Shown in pieces: positions 18,026 through 27,737 of a stretch of DNA of 64,000 nucleotides. The DNA comes from Yoonia sp. (GTDB taxonomy: Bacteria > Pseudomonadota > Alphaproteobacteria > Rhodobacterales > Rhodobacteraceae): the NCBI RefSeq assembly GCF_018402175.1, contig NZ_JAGYJK010000014.1, positions 1-64,000 of the forward strand, in the 5' to 3' direction. Under the pieces are notes generated by a model, which did not search any database, was not told the origin of the DNA, and saw only the letters and a program-made list of their open reading frames with translations. Both the position numbers and the translations under genes were made by a program. How positions within the stretch are numbered: the first letter of the stretch is position 1; each line of letters begins with the position of its first letter.

Positions 18026-19057
18026 TCAATCAAGGCGGATGACGCCTGCAGGATCAATTTGAAGGTGAACAGCGGCGCCGGGTTCTAAACGCGTCTCGGG
18101 AATTGGTCGCGACACAAGAAGTGACATACCTCCGCTTATTACGCCATACTCCATTCGGCTGCCAAGATAGGTGGCACTCTCGATACGGGCCGTGCCCCCA
18201 GTCGCCAGTGCGATGCGCTCAGGCCGGATTGATAGTGACGCGGGGCCGTCATTGCCTGAGACAGGCAGATCCAAACCAGCGCCAGTAAATCGACTGGACT
18301 GCACCCGTCCCGCGATCAGGTTGGCGTCGCCAATGAAACTTGAAATAAAGGCTGACGCTGGACGTTCGTACAGGTCCTCAGGCGTGCCAACCTGCGCAAT
18401 TTGGCCCTTTTCCATTACGACGATCCGGTCGGATACGGCCAGGGCCTCTTCCTGATCGTGGGTTACGTAGACCGCGGTCAGCCCGAATTCCTGTTGCAAT
18501 GCGCGGATCTCAGACCGAACCCGGCGGCGCAGCTTGGCGTCCACGTTTGACAGCGGTTCGTCGAAGAGGATCACGTCTGGCTGTTGAACGATAGCGCGTG
18601 CGACCGCGACGCGCTGTTGTTGCCCGCCTGACAGTTCTGACGGCAGGCGTTGATGCAGCCCGCCCAGCCCGATTTGATCGAGGATCGTGCGGGCCTTGTC
18701 GTGGGCTTCAGCCTTTTTTAAGCCGCGGATACTCGGGCCGTAGGCCACATTTTCCAGCACGCTGAGATGCGGAAACAGGGCGTAGGACTGGAACACCATT
18801 CCGACATTGCGTTCCGACGCGGGGTCACGGCTGACGTCGCGACCCGCAATCAACAACCGGCCCTCGCTTGGCAATTCGAGCCCGGCGATTAGGCGCAGGC
18901 TGGTGGTCTTGCCACAGCCAGAGGGGCCGAGAAAGGTGACAAGCTCGCCGCGCTGGATCGACAGGTTGAGCCCATTAACGGCGACGGCATCGCCGTAGCG
19001 TTTGATAACACCTTCAAACTCGATCGCGGTTTCTGTCACGCTGTCAATGTCCTTCAT
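18026..19057 (-). CDS. AfuC/FbpC-like ABC transporter ATP-binding protein
   Basis: The protein begins MKDIDSVTETAIEFEGVIKR and has Walker A GPSGCGKTTSL, signature LSGGQQQRVAVARAI, Walker [16 protein letters not shown] and switch VYVTHDQEEAL. A C-terminal TOBE-like part (LSIRPERIALATGG) follows. It starts 4 bp after the fused permease. The order binding protein, double-length permease, ATPase is the FbpABC/AfuABC arrangement. This family covers iron(III), phosphonate and, in Actinobacillus AfuABC, hexose phosphates; the phosphatases around it favour the last. Assignment of substrate is inference. Confidence 0.88.
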   Translation of the reverse strand: MKDIDSVTETAIEFEGVIKRYGDAVAVNGLNLSIQRGELVTFLGPSGCGKTTSLRLIAGLELPSEGRLLIAGRDVSRDPASERNVGMVFQSYALFPHLSVLENVAYGPSIRGLKKAEAHDKARTILDQIGLGGLHQRLPSELSGGQQQRVAVARAIVQQPDVILFDEPLSNVDAKLRRRVRSEIRALQQEFGLTAVYVTHDQEEALAVSDRIVVMEKGQIAQVGTPEDLYERPASAFISSFIGDANLIAGRVQSSRFTGAGLDLPVSGNDGPASLSIRPERIALATGGTARIESATYLGSRMEYGVISGGMSLLVSRPIPETRLEPGAAVHLQIDPAGVIRLD

Positions 19058-19061
19058 CCAA

Positions 19062-21227
19062 TCACTCCGCAGTTTGGGCGGCTGGCGCACCCTGCAATTC
19101 CGTGCGCCGCCCGAGGTTACGGTGCCCGACGGCGAACTGGATCAACGCCACGCAGGCGATCATCACGATCATCAGCACCGCTGAATATGCGATAGCCAGC
19201 GCGTATTCGCCGTTTTCGACCCGGCCCATGATGTAGGCGGTCGCCATGTTGTGCCGCGCTGAGACAAGGAAGATCACCGCCGATACCGCCGTCATTGCGG
19301 TGACGAAAGAATAAACCAGCGCGGTGAAGATCGCGGGGCGGATCAGTGGCAACACGACGTCGCGCAGGGTGCGTGCTCCGCCTGCGCCCATCGTCTGGCT
19401 TGCCTCTTCCATGCTGCGGTCGATCTGGGCAAGTGCCGCCATACCCGCACGCATGCCCACAGGCATATTGCGGAACATGAAGCAGATTACGAGGATCACC
19501 ATCGTCCCGGTAATGTCGACAGGCGGTACGTTGAACGCCACGATGTAGCTAACGCCCACCACTGTGCCGGGAATGGCGAAGGATAGCATCGTGCCGAACT
19601 CGAACGCGCGCCGGCCAAAGAAGTCCTGCCGCATCACCAGCCACGCCGTCAGAATGCCGATGCCCATGGTCAGCGGGGCTGACAGCGCTGACACCCAGAG
19701 CGTTGTGATGAGCGAATCCCAGGCTGAGCCGTAGAGGCGCAGGCCTTCGGCCCCGATCTCGAAGGAAAAGGCTGTCCAGATGTGGCTGACAGTTGGCGTC
19801 AGATCGAGCCGTCCCAGGTCGGTTACGAACCCGCCAAAGAGCACGATTGTATAGACCGCGAGAGTGAAGACGACGAAAGGCACGACCGCGGCGATCGCAG
19901 CGACACGCACCCAGCGCGGGACGGGTGCTGCAAGTCCCGCATCGCTTCGTCCGCTGACGGTGACGTAGCTCGCGCGGCCAAGCCACCGGGTCTGCACCCA
20001 GAAGGCCGCAAGCGTCAGCGCCAGCAGCACGATGGCAAGGGTAGCCGCATTGCCGAGGTCATATTGTGCACCGACCACGGCAAAGAAGATTTTCGTCGAC
20101 AGGACATCATAGCCACCCCCCAACACGATCGGGTTGCCGAAGTCGGCAAGGCTTTCGATGAAGGCCAGTAGGAAGGCCGCCGCGATGCCAGGCCGCAGCA
20201 GTGGCCACGTGATCTTGCGGAAGGTGACAAATGGCTTGGCGCCGAGCGTGCCCGAGGCTTCCTCGAGCGTCGGATTGATCGCTTCGAGGGTTCCGAGAAG
20301 TACGAGAAAGGTAACCGGCGTAAAAGCCAGCACCTGTGCAAGCAGGATGCCGGGCAGGCCGTAGATCCAGCGTCCGGGGCGGACACCGAACCAGTCAGCA
20401 ACCTCTGCGGTGACGACTCCGCTGCGCCCGAACAGCACGATGATCGCCACGCCAACGACGAAGGGCGGCGTTATAATCGGCAGGATTGAGATCGCTCGAA
20501 GTGTCCGCTTTAGCCGGAAATCGGTGCGCGCGACGAGCAGCGCCAGCGCCAGCCCCAGACCGGTGGCAAAAGCGGCTGACAGCACGCCCAAAACGACAGT
20601 ATTAATGACGACACCGCAACTGTAGCGCGATGTCAGACAGGCTAGCCCCCACAGTTCCGCACCCGAGATGCGGGTGAGAAACGGGGTTATGGCCAAAGCG
20701 CCTTCGGCATCGGTGAAGGCCGCAGTGCCAAGCTTGATAATGGGAAAGAAGACGAAGAGCGACAGCAAGGCCACGATGATGACGACACAGGCAGCGGCGA
20801 AGCGCTCGCCCCGGCAGAACCCACGTGCCGCCAGCGCGTCCGAGATCAACCCAAGAAACGCCAGCCCCGTCACCAGCCCGCCAAGACCGATACCCGACTG
20901 ACCCTGCTCCGCCGTCGGATAGATTGCCGCGATCCCCGGAATTAATGGCCCGTTGAGACCGATTGCGAAGCCCTGAAGCGTCATCAGCACGAGGCCCGCA
21001 ATGCTCAGCGGCAGGATCGCCACATGTCGACGCCAGTCATCGACGGTCAGGGCGAGGCCGGCTAGCAGGACCGCCGAAACCGCGATCGGCAGAAGCCATG
21101 GCTGCGTACCCAGTCCTTCGCCCAGGGCGGACGCACCGAAGTCACCGCCGCGGTACCACGGCAATATCAGCACGGAGAACAGCAGAAGACCGAGCCAGCC
21201 AAAGCTGGCCCGGTCAAACTGTTTCAT
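19062..21227 (-). CDS. AfuB/FbpB-like fused ABC transporter permease
   Basis: About 720 residues contain two MetI-type permease halves in one chain, with many membrane segments. The first half has the coupling loop LEEASGTLGAKPFVTFRKITWP and the second has MEEASQTMGAGGARTLRDVVLP. Four hydrophobic segments precede the first half, making it longer than typical FbpB proteins (about 500-690). I chose the ATG giving MKQFDRASFGWL, 14 bp after the binding-protein stop. A TTG six codons earlier overlaps that stop (TTGA) and is an equally possible coupled start. Confidence 0.88.
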   Translation of the reverse strand: MKQFDRASFGWLGLLLFSVLILPWYRGGDFGASALGEGLGTQPWLLPIAVSAVLLAGLALTVDDWRRHVAILPLSIAGLVLMTLQGFAIGLNGPLIPGIAAIYPTAEQGQSGIGLGGLVTGLAFLGLISDALAARGFCRGERFAAACVVIIVALLSLFVFFPIIKLGTAAFTDAEGALAITPFLTRISGAELWGLACLTSRYSCGVVINTVVLGVLSAAFATGLGLALALLVARTDFRLKRTLRAISILPIITPPFVVGVAIIVLFGRSGVVTAEVADWFGVRPGRWIYGLPGILLAQVLAFTPVTFLVLLGTLEAINPTLEEASGTLGAKPFVTFRKITWPLLRPGIAAAFLLAFIESLADFGNPIVLGGGYDVLSTKIFFAVVGAQYDLGNAATLAIVLLALTLAAFWVQTRWLGRASYVTVSGRSDAGLAAPVPRWVRVAAIAAVVPFVVFTLAVYTIVLFGGFVTDLGRLDLTPTVSHIWTAFSFEIGAEGLRLYGSAWDSLITTLWVSALSAPLTMGIGILTAWLVMRQDFFGRRAFEFGTMLSFAIPGTVVGVSYIVAFNVPPVDITGTMVILVICFMFRNMPVGMRAGMAALAQIDRSMEEASQTMGAGGARTLRDVVLPLIRPAIFTALVYSFVTAMTAVSAVIFLVSARHNMATAYIMGRVENGEYALAIAYSAVLMIVMIACVALIQFAVGHRNLGRRTELQGAPAAQTAE

Positions 21228-21241
21228 TCGGGCTGTCGCAA

Positions 21242-22258
21242 TCAATTCGGCAGTGCGCCGATTTCAGCGTCCCACCGTGCCAGCAGGCGCGAGCGGGTTT
21301 CGCTGGAGCCATACTCTGCAAAGTCGTAGTCGATCAGCTTGATGTCGGCGAGCCTCGGTGCTTCCGGCGGGGTCTTTGCTTTTGCATTCGACGGCACTTG
21401 ATAGCTGTTTGCAGTTGCGCCGATTTCCTGCGCCGCAGGCGACAGTGCCCAGTCATACCAGACTTTCGCGCTTTCAGGGTTTGGACCGCCTTCGATGATC
21501 GACATCGAACCGACCTCATAGCCGGTGCCCTCGCAGGGTGCGACTGTCACGATTGGCGCGCCCTGTACTGTTTGCGCTACAGCATCGTGCTGAAAGACGA
21601 TACCTACTGCCGTCTCGCCCGTCGCAGCCGCGCGGATTGGTGCGCTACCGGACTTGGTATACTGGCTGATGTTGCTGTGGAGCTCAGTAAAGTATTCAAA
21701 TGCCTCTTCCTCGCCCATCAGCTGCACCATGGTCGCCAGCATAGTATAGGAGGTGCCTGAGGAGTTTGGATTTGCGACCTGCACATCATCGCGGAACCGT
21801 TCATCAAGGAGATCAGCCCAGCAGGCCGGTGGATTATCCGAAACCAGATCGCTGTTGTACCCGAAGCCAAGTGCGCCCGCATAGATGCCGATCGTGCGGT
21901 AGCCGCCAGTCTCGGCCTGAGCGACAGCCCAGTCTTGAAGCTCGTCCAGCATGGGTGAGCGATATTCCATCGTCAGGCCCTCTTGCGCAGCCTGCAAATG
22001 AGGATCGCCGGTGCCGCCCCACCACACGTCGCCGCGCGGCTGGCCTTCTTCAGCCTTGATCTGGGCGTAGGTCTCACCTGAAGACTTGCGCGTCATCAGA
22101 ACGTTGATCCCGGTCTCGCGGCTGAAAGCTTCCGATTGCGCACGGCACCACTCCTCGCCGACTGAGCAATAGAGGACCAGTTCCTTCGACTGTGCATGTG
22201 CTCCAGGTGCCAAAAGCATGGCCATTGCCGAAGCCGCCATAACATATGAATTTTTCAT
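21242..22258 (-). CDS. AfuA/FbpA-like periplasmic binding protein
   Basis: The 338-residue protein has a signal peptide (MKNSYVMAASAMAMLLAPGA, cut before QSKELVLYCS). The start VLYCSVGEEWCRAQSEAF and the region GDVWWGGTGDPHLQAAQ are typical of the iron/thiamine/phosphonate cluster of SBPs that also includes sugar-phosphate binder AfuA. The paired tyrosines that bind ferric iron in FbpA are not obvious to me. It is the first gene of the operon, divergent from a histidine phosphatase. A phosphorylated organic ligand is the favoured guess. Confidence 0.85.
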   Translation of the reverse strand: MKNSYVMAASAMAMLLAPGAHAQSKELVLYCSVGEEWCRAQSEAFSRETGINVLMTRKSSGETYAQIKAEEGQPRGDVWWGGTGDPHLQAAQEGLTMEYRSPMLDELQDWAVAQAETGGYRTIGIYAGALGFGYNSDLVSDNPPACWADLLDERFRDDVQVANPNSSGTSYTMLATMVQLMGEEEAFEYFTELHSNISQYTKSGSAPIRAAATGETAVGIVFQHDAVAQTVQGAPIVTVAPCEGTGYEVGSMSIIEGGPNPESAKVWYDWALSPAAQEIGATANSYQVPSNAKAKTPPEAPRLADIKLIDYDFAEYGSSETRSRLLARWDAEIGALPN

Positions 22259-22452
22259 TATCTCACTTCCCTATGAATGCTGTCTCCAACGGTCGCCTAT
22301 TGACCGAATGTAACCCGACTATGACAACCCGGTGATTGCTTGCCAATAGTTTTGGTTCGGAGATGCCAGTCTCTAGCCGACGGATCTGCAGGTTGCAGCG
22401 CGATAAAATACCGAGTAGTTTGCACTTGGCCAACGTTGAGGATTCCGACCCC

Positions 22453-23028
22453 ATGATCGCGAAACGTATCCATTTCATTCGTCACGCCCAGTCCGAACAC
22501 AATGCTCGCGCGGCCGAGGTACGGGATGAGGATGTTCTGCGCCGTGATCCGGCGCTGCGAGATGCGCGTTTGACCGAGTTAGGTCAAAGTCAGGCAAAGG
22601 CGCTTGCAAGCGAAATATCGCGCCTTCACGACATTAAACTGGTGGTAGTATCGCCGCTCAGCAGGGCGATCCAGACCGCAATCGCCGCTTTTGAGGGACA
22701 TCCCGCACCGCGCCTCATCCAACCGCTGCACCGCGAGATGCAGGAAAGCTACTGTGATATCGGCCAGTCGCCGGTCCATCTGGCGAAAGCCTTCCCCACG
22801 TTCGCTTTCGATCATCTTGACGATCCGTGGTGGCACAACGACATCGATGATGGATCGCCTTATCCGCGCGAAACTCTTGACGCTTTCGAACGACGGGTGA
22901 CTGTCTTCAAAGATTGGCTCATCGGGCGGCCCGAAGACTGCATCGCCGTGGTTGGGCACGGTACTTTTCTCAAGCGCCTGACCGGGACGGTCTTTGACAA
23001 TGCGCAACGTGTGGAAATTGTGTTATAA
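22453..23028 (+). CDS. Histidine phosphatase (phosphoglycerate-mutase-like)
   Basis: The 191-residue protein starts MIAKRIHFIRHAQSEHNARA, where RH at residues 10-11 is the catalytic phosphohistidine motif. It continues with LTELGQSQAKALASEI, VVSPLSRAIQTA and, near the end, the second catalytic histidine in CIAVVGHGTFLKRLTG. No signal peptide, so it acts in the cytoplasm. It is divergent from the AfuABC-like operon and could act on the imported phosphate ester or its products; small-molecule phosphatase is certain only at family level. Confidence 0.85.
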   Translation: MIAKRIHFIRHAQSEHNARAAEVRDEDVLRRDPALRDARLTELGQSQAKALASEISRLHDIKLVVVSPLSRAIQTAIAAFEGHPAPRLIQPLHREMQESYCDIGQSPVHLAKAFPTFAFDHLDDPWWHNDIDDGSPYPRETLDAFERRVTVFKDWLIGRPEDCIAVVGHGTFLKRLTGTVFDNAQRVEIVL

Positions 23029-23310
23029 AAGGTATGGAAATTTGGCGTAAAATGCCGACGAACTGTGAAGTATAAAGGAGCGCACGACGAATTGCAGCTC
23101 GCTGTCACAGCGCAGAGCCTCATAAAGCTCGATAAGCTCATCTAACCACCGTTAATCGCACAAACAGCGTGACAGAGATGCCCCATGCCCAGCATTAAGG
23201 CTGTATCAGTACCGGCTGAAACAGCGAGTTTTTCAACAGAATAGGCCGATTGCTGATGGTCACGAATGGCTGCACAAGACCTGCGACCAGAACATTTCAA
23301 ATAGAAGCGG
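23029..23310. other. Short intergenic region with no recognised gene
   Basis: This stretch between the histidine phosphatase and the integrase fragment shows no supported gene, strong hairpin or tRNA. It marks the junction between the transport locus and the phage debris. Confidence 0.4.
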
Positions 23311-23820
23311 TCAATTTCGCCGGTTCATGGCCTCGACCGCAGATTGCATGTGGTTTGGCGCATGATGCGCATAGACGCGCTCGATTGTCTCAACCGAGGT
23401 GCCAAAATACCCTGCCACGTCCCACATTGTTGCCCCGCGCTGCAGCGCCCATGTAATCGCCGTGTGTTTGAGGGTGTGTGGCGTCACATCGGAGAGGTTG
23501 ATTGCGATACCATGTTTGGCTGCGAGGTCTGTTGCCAGCAATCGGGCTTTATTCCAGCCGGTTTTGATATCTCCGATCCTGCGGCCTTTGTAATCTTCGA
23601 CGACATAATTTCGACCATGCGCAGCCTGCCGACGCAGGTGTGCGAGGTATTTTGCCGGGAGGCGGGCAGGGGGTTGCCGCTTTTTCGTCTCGCTCTTGGC
23701 CCCGGGTCGCCGGTAGATCAGCCCGTTGACCGTGTCGACGTGCCCGCCAGTCAAGCTTGCGGCCTTGGCGCTACAAGCCCGGTCACACACTGCGCCTAAC
23801 TGACTGCCCCACCTTTCTCT
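23311..23820 (-). pseudogene. C-terminal fragment of a tyrosine integrase
   Basis: From about codon LTGGHVDTVNGLIYRRPG the frame reads as the catalytic domain of a phage-type integrase. TPHTLKHTAITWALQRG holds the HxLKH variant of the HxLRH box, and GYFGTSVETIERVYAHH holds the nucleophilic tyrosine. The first catalytic arginine (normally TGARxxEI) is missing because the sequence upstream of about 23772 leaves the frame. The N-terminal half is not found nearby. The fragment is a remnant of an element that also left the truncated ParB-like gene next to it. Confidence 0.75.
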
Positions 23821-24051
23821 TCCGTCCAGCCTTGACCTCGTGCCCGTTGGTCGCTGCCAGCGCTCCTGACCCCCACCCCTTGGGTCCCCTTCGTGGCATG
23901 GAACGTATGCGGCGCGCCTTGGCGCCATATTTGCGCGTTTTTTTTAATTCTAAAAACCCATTACGTTATGTTTTGGTCAGCCTCGGTCGGCCGCCTTTGG
24001 CCCGCCCTTGCAGGCTGTAGTGCGCTGTCCTAAACCCGACGGAGTGACCAC

Positions 24052-24633
24052 TTGGCCCCCATCATAAAACCCACCACTGGCCGCCTTGATGTTGCTCGGT
24101 GGCCTGCCTCGAAGATCGAAATGTGGCAGGTCGCAGACCTCGCACCTTACGTCAAAAACGCCCGGACGCACCCGCAGGCGCAGGTCAATCAGATCGCGGC
24201 GTCGATGGAACGGTTCGGTTTCACGATCCCGATGCTGATCGCGGAGAACGGCACAATCATCGCGGGCCACGGACGGCTATTGGCTGCGGCGCAGCTTGGC
24301 ATGGCCGAGGTCCCGGTGATGGTGGCGCGGGGCTGGTCTGACGAAGACCGGCGGATTTACACGCTTGCCGACAACCGCCTTGCGGAGACGTCAGAGTGGG
24401 ACCCAGAGACGCTGCAGATCGAGTGGGATGAGTTGCACGCGCTCGGTCTTGGCGATGATCTTTCGATGATTGGGCTCTCCGATGAGGACCTGAAGGACAT
24501 TCTGCCCACCGCGATGCTTGAGGTGACTGGCGGCTTGACCGACCCGGATGATGTTCCTGAGGTCGACGAGGCCCAGCCGATCATGCGGCGGCTCGGGGTC
24601 TCCCACGCGTTGTTCCGAGAAAGTAACAGGTAG
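24052..24633 (+). pseudogene. Phage ParB-like protein, truncated methyltransferase fusion
   Basis: The first ~110 residues are a ParB/Srx-type domain (YVKNARTHPQAQVNQIAASM, PMLIAENGTIIAGHGRLLAA, EVPVMVARG), and YTLADNRLAETSEWDPETL follows. In alphaproteobacterial phages this head normally continues into an N6-adenine methyltransferase with a CGDST motif. Here the frame ends shortly after VDEAQPIMRRLGVSHALF with no methyltransferase part, so the 3' portion was probably deleted at about 24590. It is next to a broken integrase and is best read as prophage debris. The residual ParB domain might still be expressed. Confidence 0.65.
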
Positions 24634-25452
<819 letters not shown>

Positions 25453-25462
25453 GACCCTGACC

Positions 25463-26761
25463 ATGACCCTTGGCCGTATCACCCGCATCCTTGCCCGCGA
25501 CATCCGCTTTCCCACATCGCGTGCGCTTGACGGCTCGGATGCGATGAACCTGGCGCCGGATTATTCGGCGGCCTATGTTACAGTTGAAACTGCCGGCGGG
25601 CTGGTGGGTCACGGATTTACCTTCACGATAGGGCGCGGAAACGAGCTTTGCGTGGCCGCCGCCCGCGCCCTTGCGCCGCGTCTTGAGGGGCGCGATGGCG
25701 ATGACCTGTTGGCCGACATGGGCGAAACATGGCGCCATATCACCGGCGATAGCCAACTGCGCTGGACCGGTCCGGACAAGGGCGTGATCCATCTGGCCAC
25801 CGCTGCGATCGTTAACGCGCTTTGGGACCTCAAGGGCAAGGCCGAGGGCAAACCGGTCTGGCGGCTCTTGTCCGAGATGTCGCCCGACGAGATCGTCGCG
25901 CTGGTCGACTGGCGTTGGCTGTCGGATGCGCTTGATCCGGGCGAAGCGCGCGCGCGACTTGCCGCCAGGCTAGACGGCAGACTGGCCCGCATGGCTGCGC
26001 TGCGCGCAATTGGGTTTCCGGCCTATACCACATCGGCGGGCTGGCTCGGCTATTCCGACGACAAGTTGCGCGCGCTGGTCCGCGCCGCCCTTGGACAGGG
26101 CTGGTCGCATTTCAAGATGAAGGTGGGGGGCGATCTTGCCGACGATATCCGTCGGGCGCGCATCATTCGGCAAGAGATCGGTCCGGACCGCAAGCTGATG
26201 ATGGATGCCAATCAGGTCTGGGGCGTGGACACTGCCATCGCCCAGATGCGCGCGCTGGCCGAATTCGACCCTTGGTGGATCGAGGAACCAACCAGCCCCG
26301 ACGATGTGCTGGGCCATGCCCGCATCGTCCGCGACATTGCGCCGATTGCGGTGGCCACGGGCGAACATTGTCAGAACGCGGTGATGTTCAAGCAGTTCAT
26401 GCAAGCGGGTGCACTGCGCTTCGTGCAGCTCGACGGCGCGCGTCTGGCTGGCGTGAACGAGGTGGTGGCGGTGCTGCTTCTAGCCGAAAAATTCGGGCTG
26501 CCCGTATGTCCGCACGCCGGCGGGGTGGGTTTGTGTGAACTGGTCCAGCATGCCAGCTATTTCGACTATGTCGCGGTCGGCGGCAGTTTCGAGGATCGCG
26601 TGCTGGAATATGTCGACCATCTGCACGAACATTTCGCGGTGCCCGTCATCGTGCGCGATGGCCGTTATATGCCGCCCGAAGCACCGGGCCTTTCGACTGA
26701 GATGTTCGCCACAAGCCTTGAGGCGCATGCCTACCCGCATGGCGCCGCGTGGGCGAGCTGA
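25463..26761 (+). CDS. L-fuconate dehydratase (enolase superfamily)
   Basis: The 432-residue product (MTLGRITRILARDIRFPTSR) has the capping and barrel domains of mandelate-racemase-like enolases. Visible active-site elements are the lysines in HFKMKVGGD, metal ligands D in LMMDANQVWG and E in WIEEPTSPDD, E in VATGEHCQN, and the late VCPHAGGVGLCE segment. Length and the block KGVIHLATAAIVNALWDLKG match L-fuconate dehydratases. It dehydrates L-fuconate to 2-keto-3-deoxy-L-fuconate. It follows the fucose dehydrogenase gene by 10 bp and is convergent with the next SDR across a hairpin. Confidence 0.87.
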   Translation: MTLGRITRILARDIRFPTSRALDGSDAMNLAPDYSAAYVTVETAGGLVGHGFTFTIGRGNELCVAAARALAPRLEGRDGDDLLADMGETWRHITGDSQLRWTGPDKGVIHLATAAIVNALWDLKGKAEGKPVWRLLSEMSPDEIVALVDWRWLSDALDPGEARARLAARLDGRLARMAALRAIGFPAYTTSAGWLGYSDDKLRALVRAALGQGWSHFKMKVGGDLADDIRRARIIRQEIGPDRKLMMDANQVWGVDTAIAQMRALAEFDPWWIEEPTSPDDVLGHARIVRDIAPIAVATGEHCQNAVMFKQFMQAGALRFVQLDGARLAGVNEVVAVLLLAEKFGLPVCPHAGGVGLCELVQHASYFDYVAVGGSFEDRVLEYVDHLHEHFAVPVIVRDGRYMPPEAPGLSTEMFATSLEAHAYPHGAAWAS

Positions 26762-26946
26762 CGGCGTAAGGTTGCTCGCCGCAGAAAAGAAGGTTTCAGC
26801 GGTTGGTTCGGATGGGTCCGTCCCGCGCAATGTGACGCGGCCCATGTGCCGCACACCGGTGCGCGATGCGAAAAATAGCTGCGCTCCGCTGCGGCGATGC
26901 CGGATCACGGGCGTGCAGCCGCACAAGCCTCGGCCGCCCGCACGCC

Positions 26947-26971
26947 GCCTGACGCCGGGGCGGCGTCAGGC
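26947..26971. terminator. Hairpin between convergent fuconate genes
   Basis: Ten-base arms GCCTGACGCC (26947-26956) and GGCGTCAGGC (26962-26971) form a perfect stem with a five-base loop between the convergent dehydratase and SDR genes. There is no long T-tract on either side, so it may act as a bidirectional, weakly intrinsic terminator or mRNA end stabiliser. Confidence 0.6.
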
Positions 26972-26979
26972 GTCTTGGG

Positions 26980-27726
26980 TCAGGTGTTCGCCCAGCCCCC
27001 ATCAATGCCGATGGCCTGACCGGTGACAAAACCGCTTTCGTCCGACCCGAGATAGACGGCCAACGCTGCGATTTCTTCGGGTTGGCCTATGCGCCCCATC
27101 GGCTGGCGCGCGATGAACGCGGTGCGGGCGGCTGCCACCCCAGCCTTGGTGCGGCCTTGCGCGCGCAGGCGGCCATGCCAGCTGGGCGATTCCACCGTGC
27201 CGGGGCAGATCGCATTGGCGCGGATGCCTTGCGTCACGAAATCGGCGGCCACCGATTTCATCATCCCGATCACGGCGGCCTTTGTCGCGCCATAGACAAA
27301 ACGGTTGGGCGCTGCGATCATCGTCGACACCGCCGAGGCCACATAAATCACTGACCCTCCGCCGGCACCCAGCATGGCCGGCAACAGCGCCCGCGTAACC
27401 GCGTAGTTCGCCTTGACGTTCAGCTCCATAGAAAAGTCAAAGGCTGCCTCGTCGCAATCGAGGATCGAGCCGTGATGGACAAAGCCCGCGCAGTTGAACA
27501 AGATATCCACAGCCCCGACCGCAGCCGCCGTGGCGTAGATGGCCTCTGCATCGCGCACATCAAGCCGCTGGGTCCGGATGCGCCCGCCCTCAAGGGCGGC
27601 GAGCGCCTCGGCATCGATGTCGGTCGCGATCACCTCGGCCCCTTCGGCTGCAAAGGCCAGTGCGGTGGCCCGCCCAATCCCGGCGCCTGCTGCGGTCACC
27701 AATGCCGTCTTGCCTGACAGTCTCAT
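26980..27726 (-). CDS. 2-keto-3-deoxy-L-fuconate dehydrogenase-like SDR
   Basis: The 248-residue protein ([20 protein letters not shown]) is an SDR of the BDH2/DHRS6 branch. The blocks [36 protein letters not shown] and [12 protein letters not shown] are close to that family, which includes bacterial 2-keto-3-deoxy-L-fuconate 4-dehydrogenases. Catalytic serine (VASAVS) and YxxxK are intact. It would oxidise the dehydratase product to the 2,4-diketo acid. It lies 11 bp after the UxaA-family gene, with GGGAG as ribosome site. A 4-carbon hydroxy acid substrate cannot be excluded. Confidence 0.85.
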   Translation of the reverse strand: MRLSGKTALVTAAGAGIGRATALAFAAEGAEVIATDIDAEALAALEGGRIRTQRLDVRDAEAIYATAAAVGAVDILFNCAGFVHHGSILDCDEAAFDFSMELNVKANYAVTRALLPAMLGAGGGSVIYVASAVSTMIAAPNRFVYGATKAAVIGMMKSVAADFVTQGIRANAICPGTVESPSWHGRLRAQGRTKAGVAAARTAFIARQPMGRIGQPEEIAALAVYLGSDESGFVTGQAIGIDGGWANT

Positions 27727-27737
27727 GCCGCCGCTCC

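Noticed and set aside
17200-22258. Ferric iron transporter (FbpABC) as the primary call
   Set aside because: Possible at family level, but the phosphatase genes in the operon and divergent to it fit a phosphate-ester substrate better; kept as an alternative.
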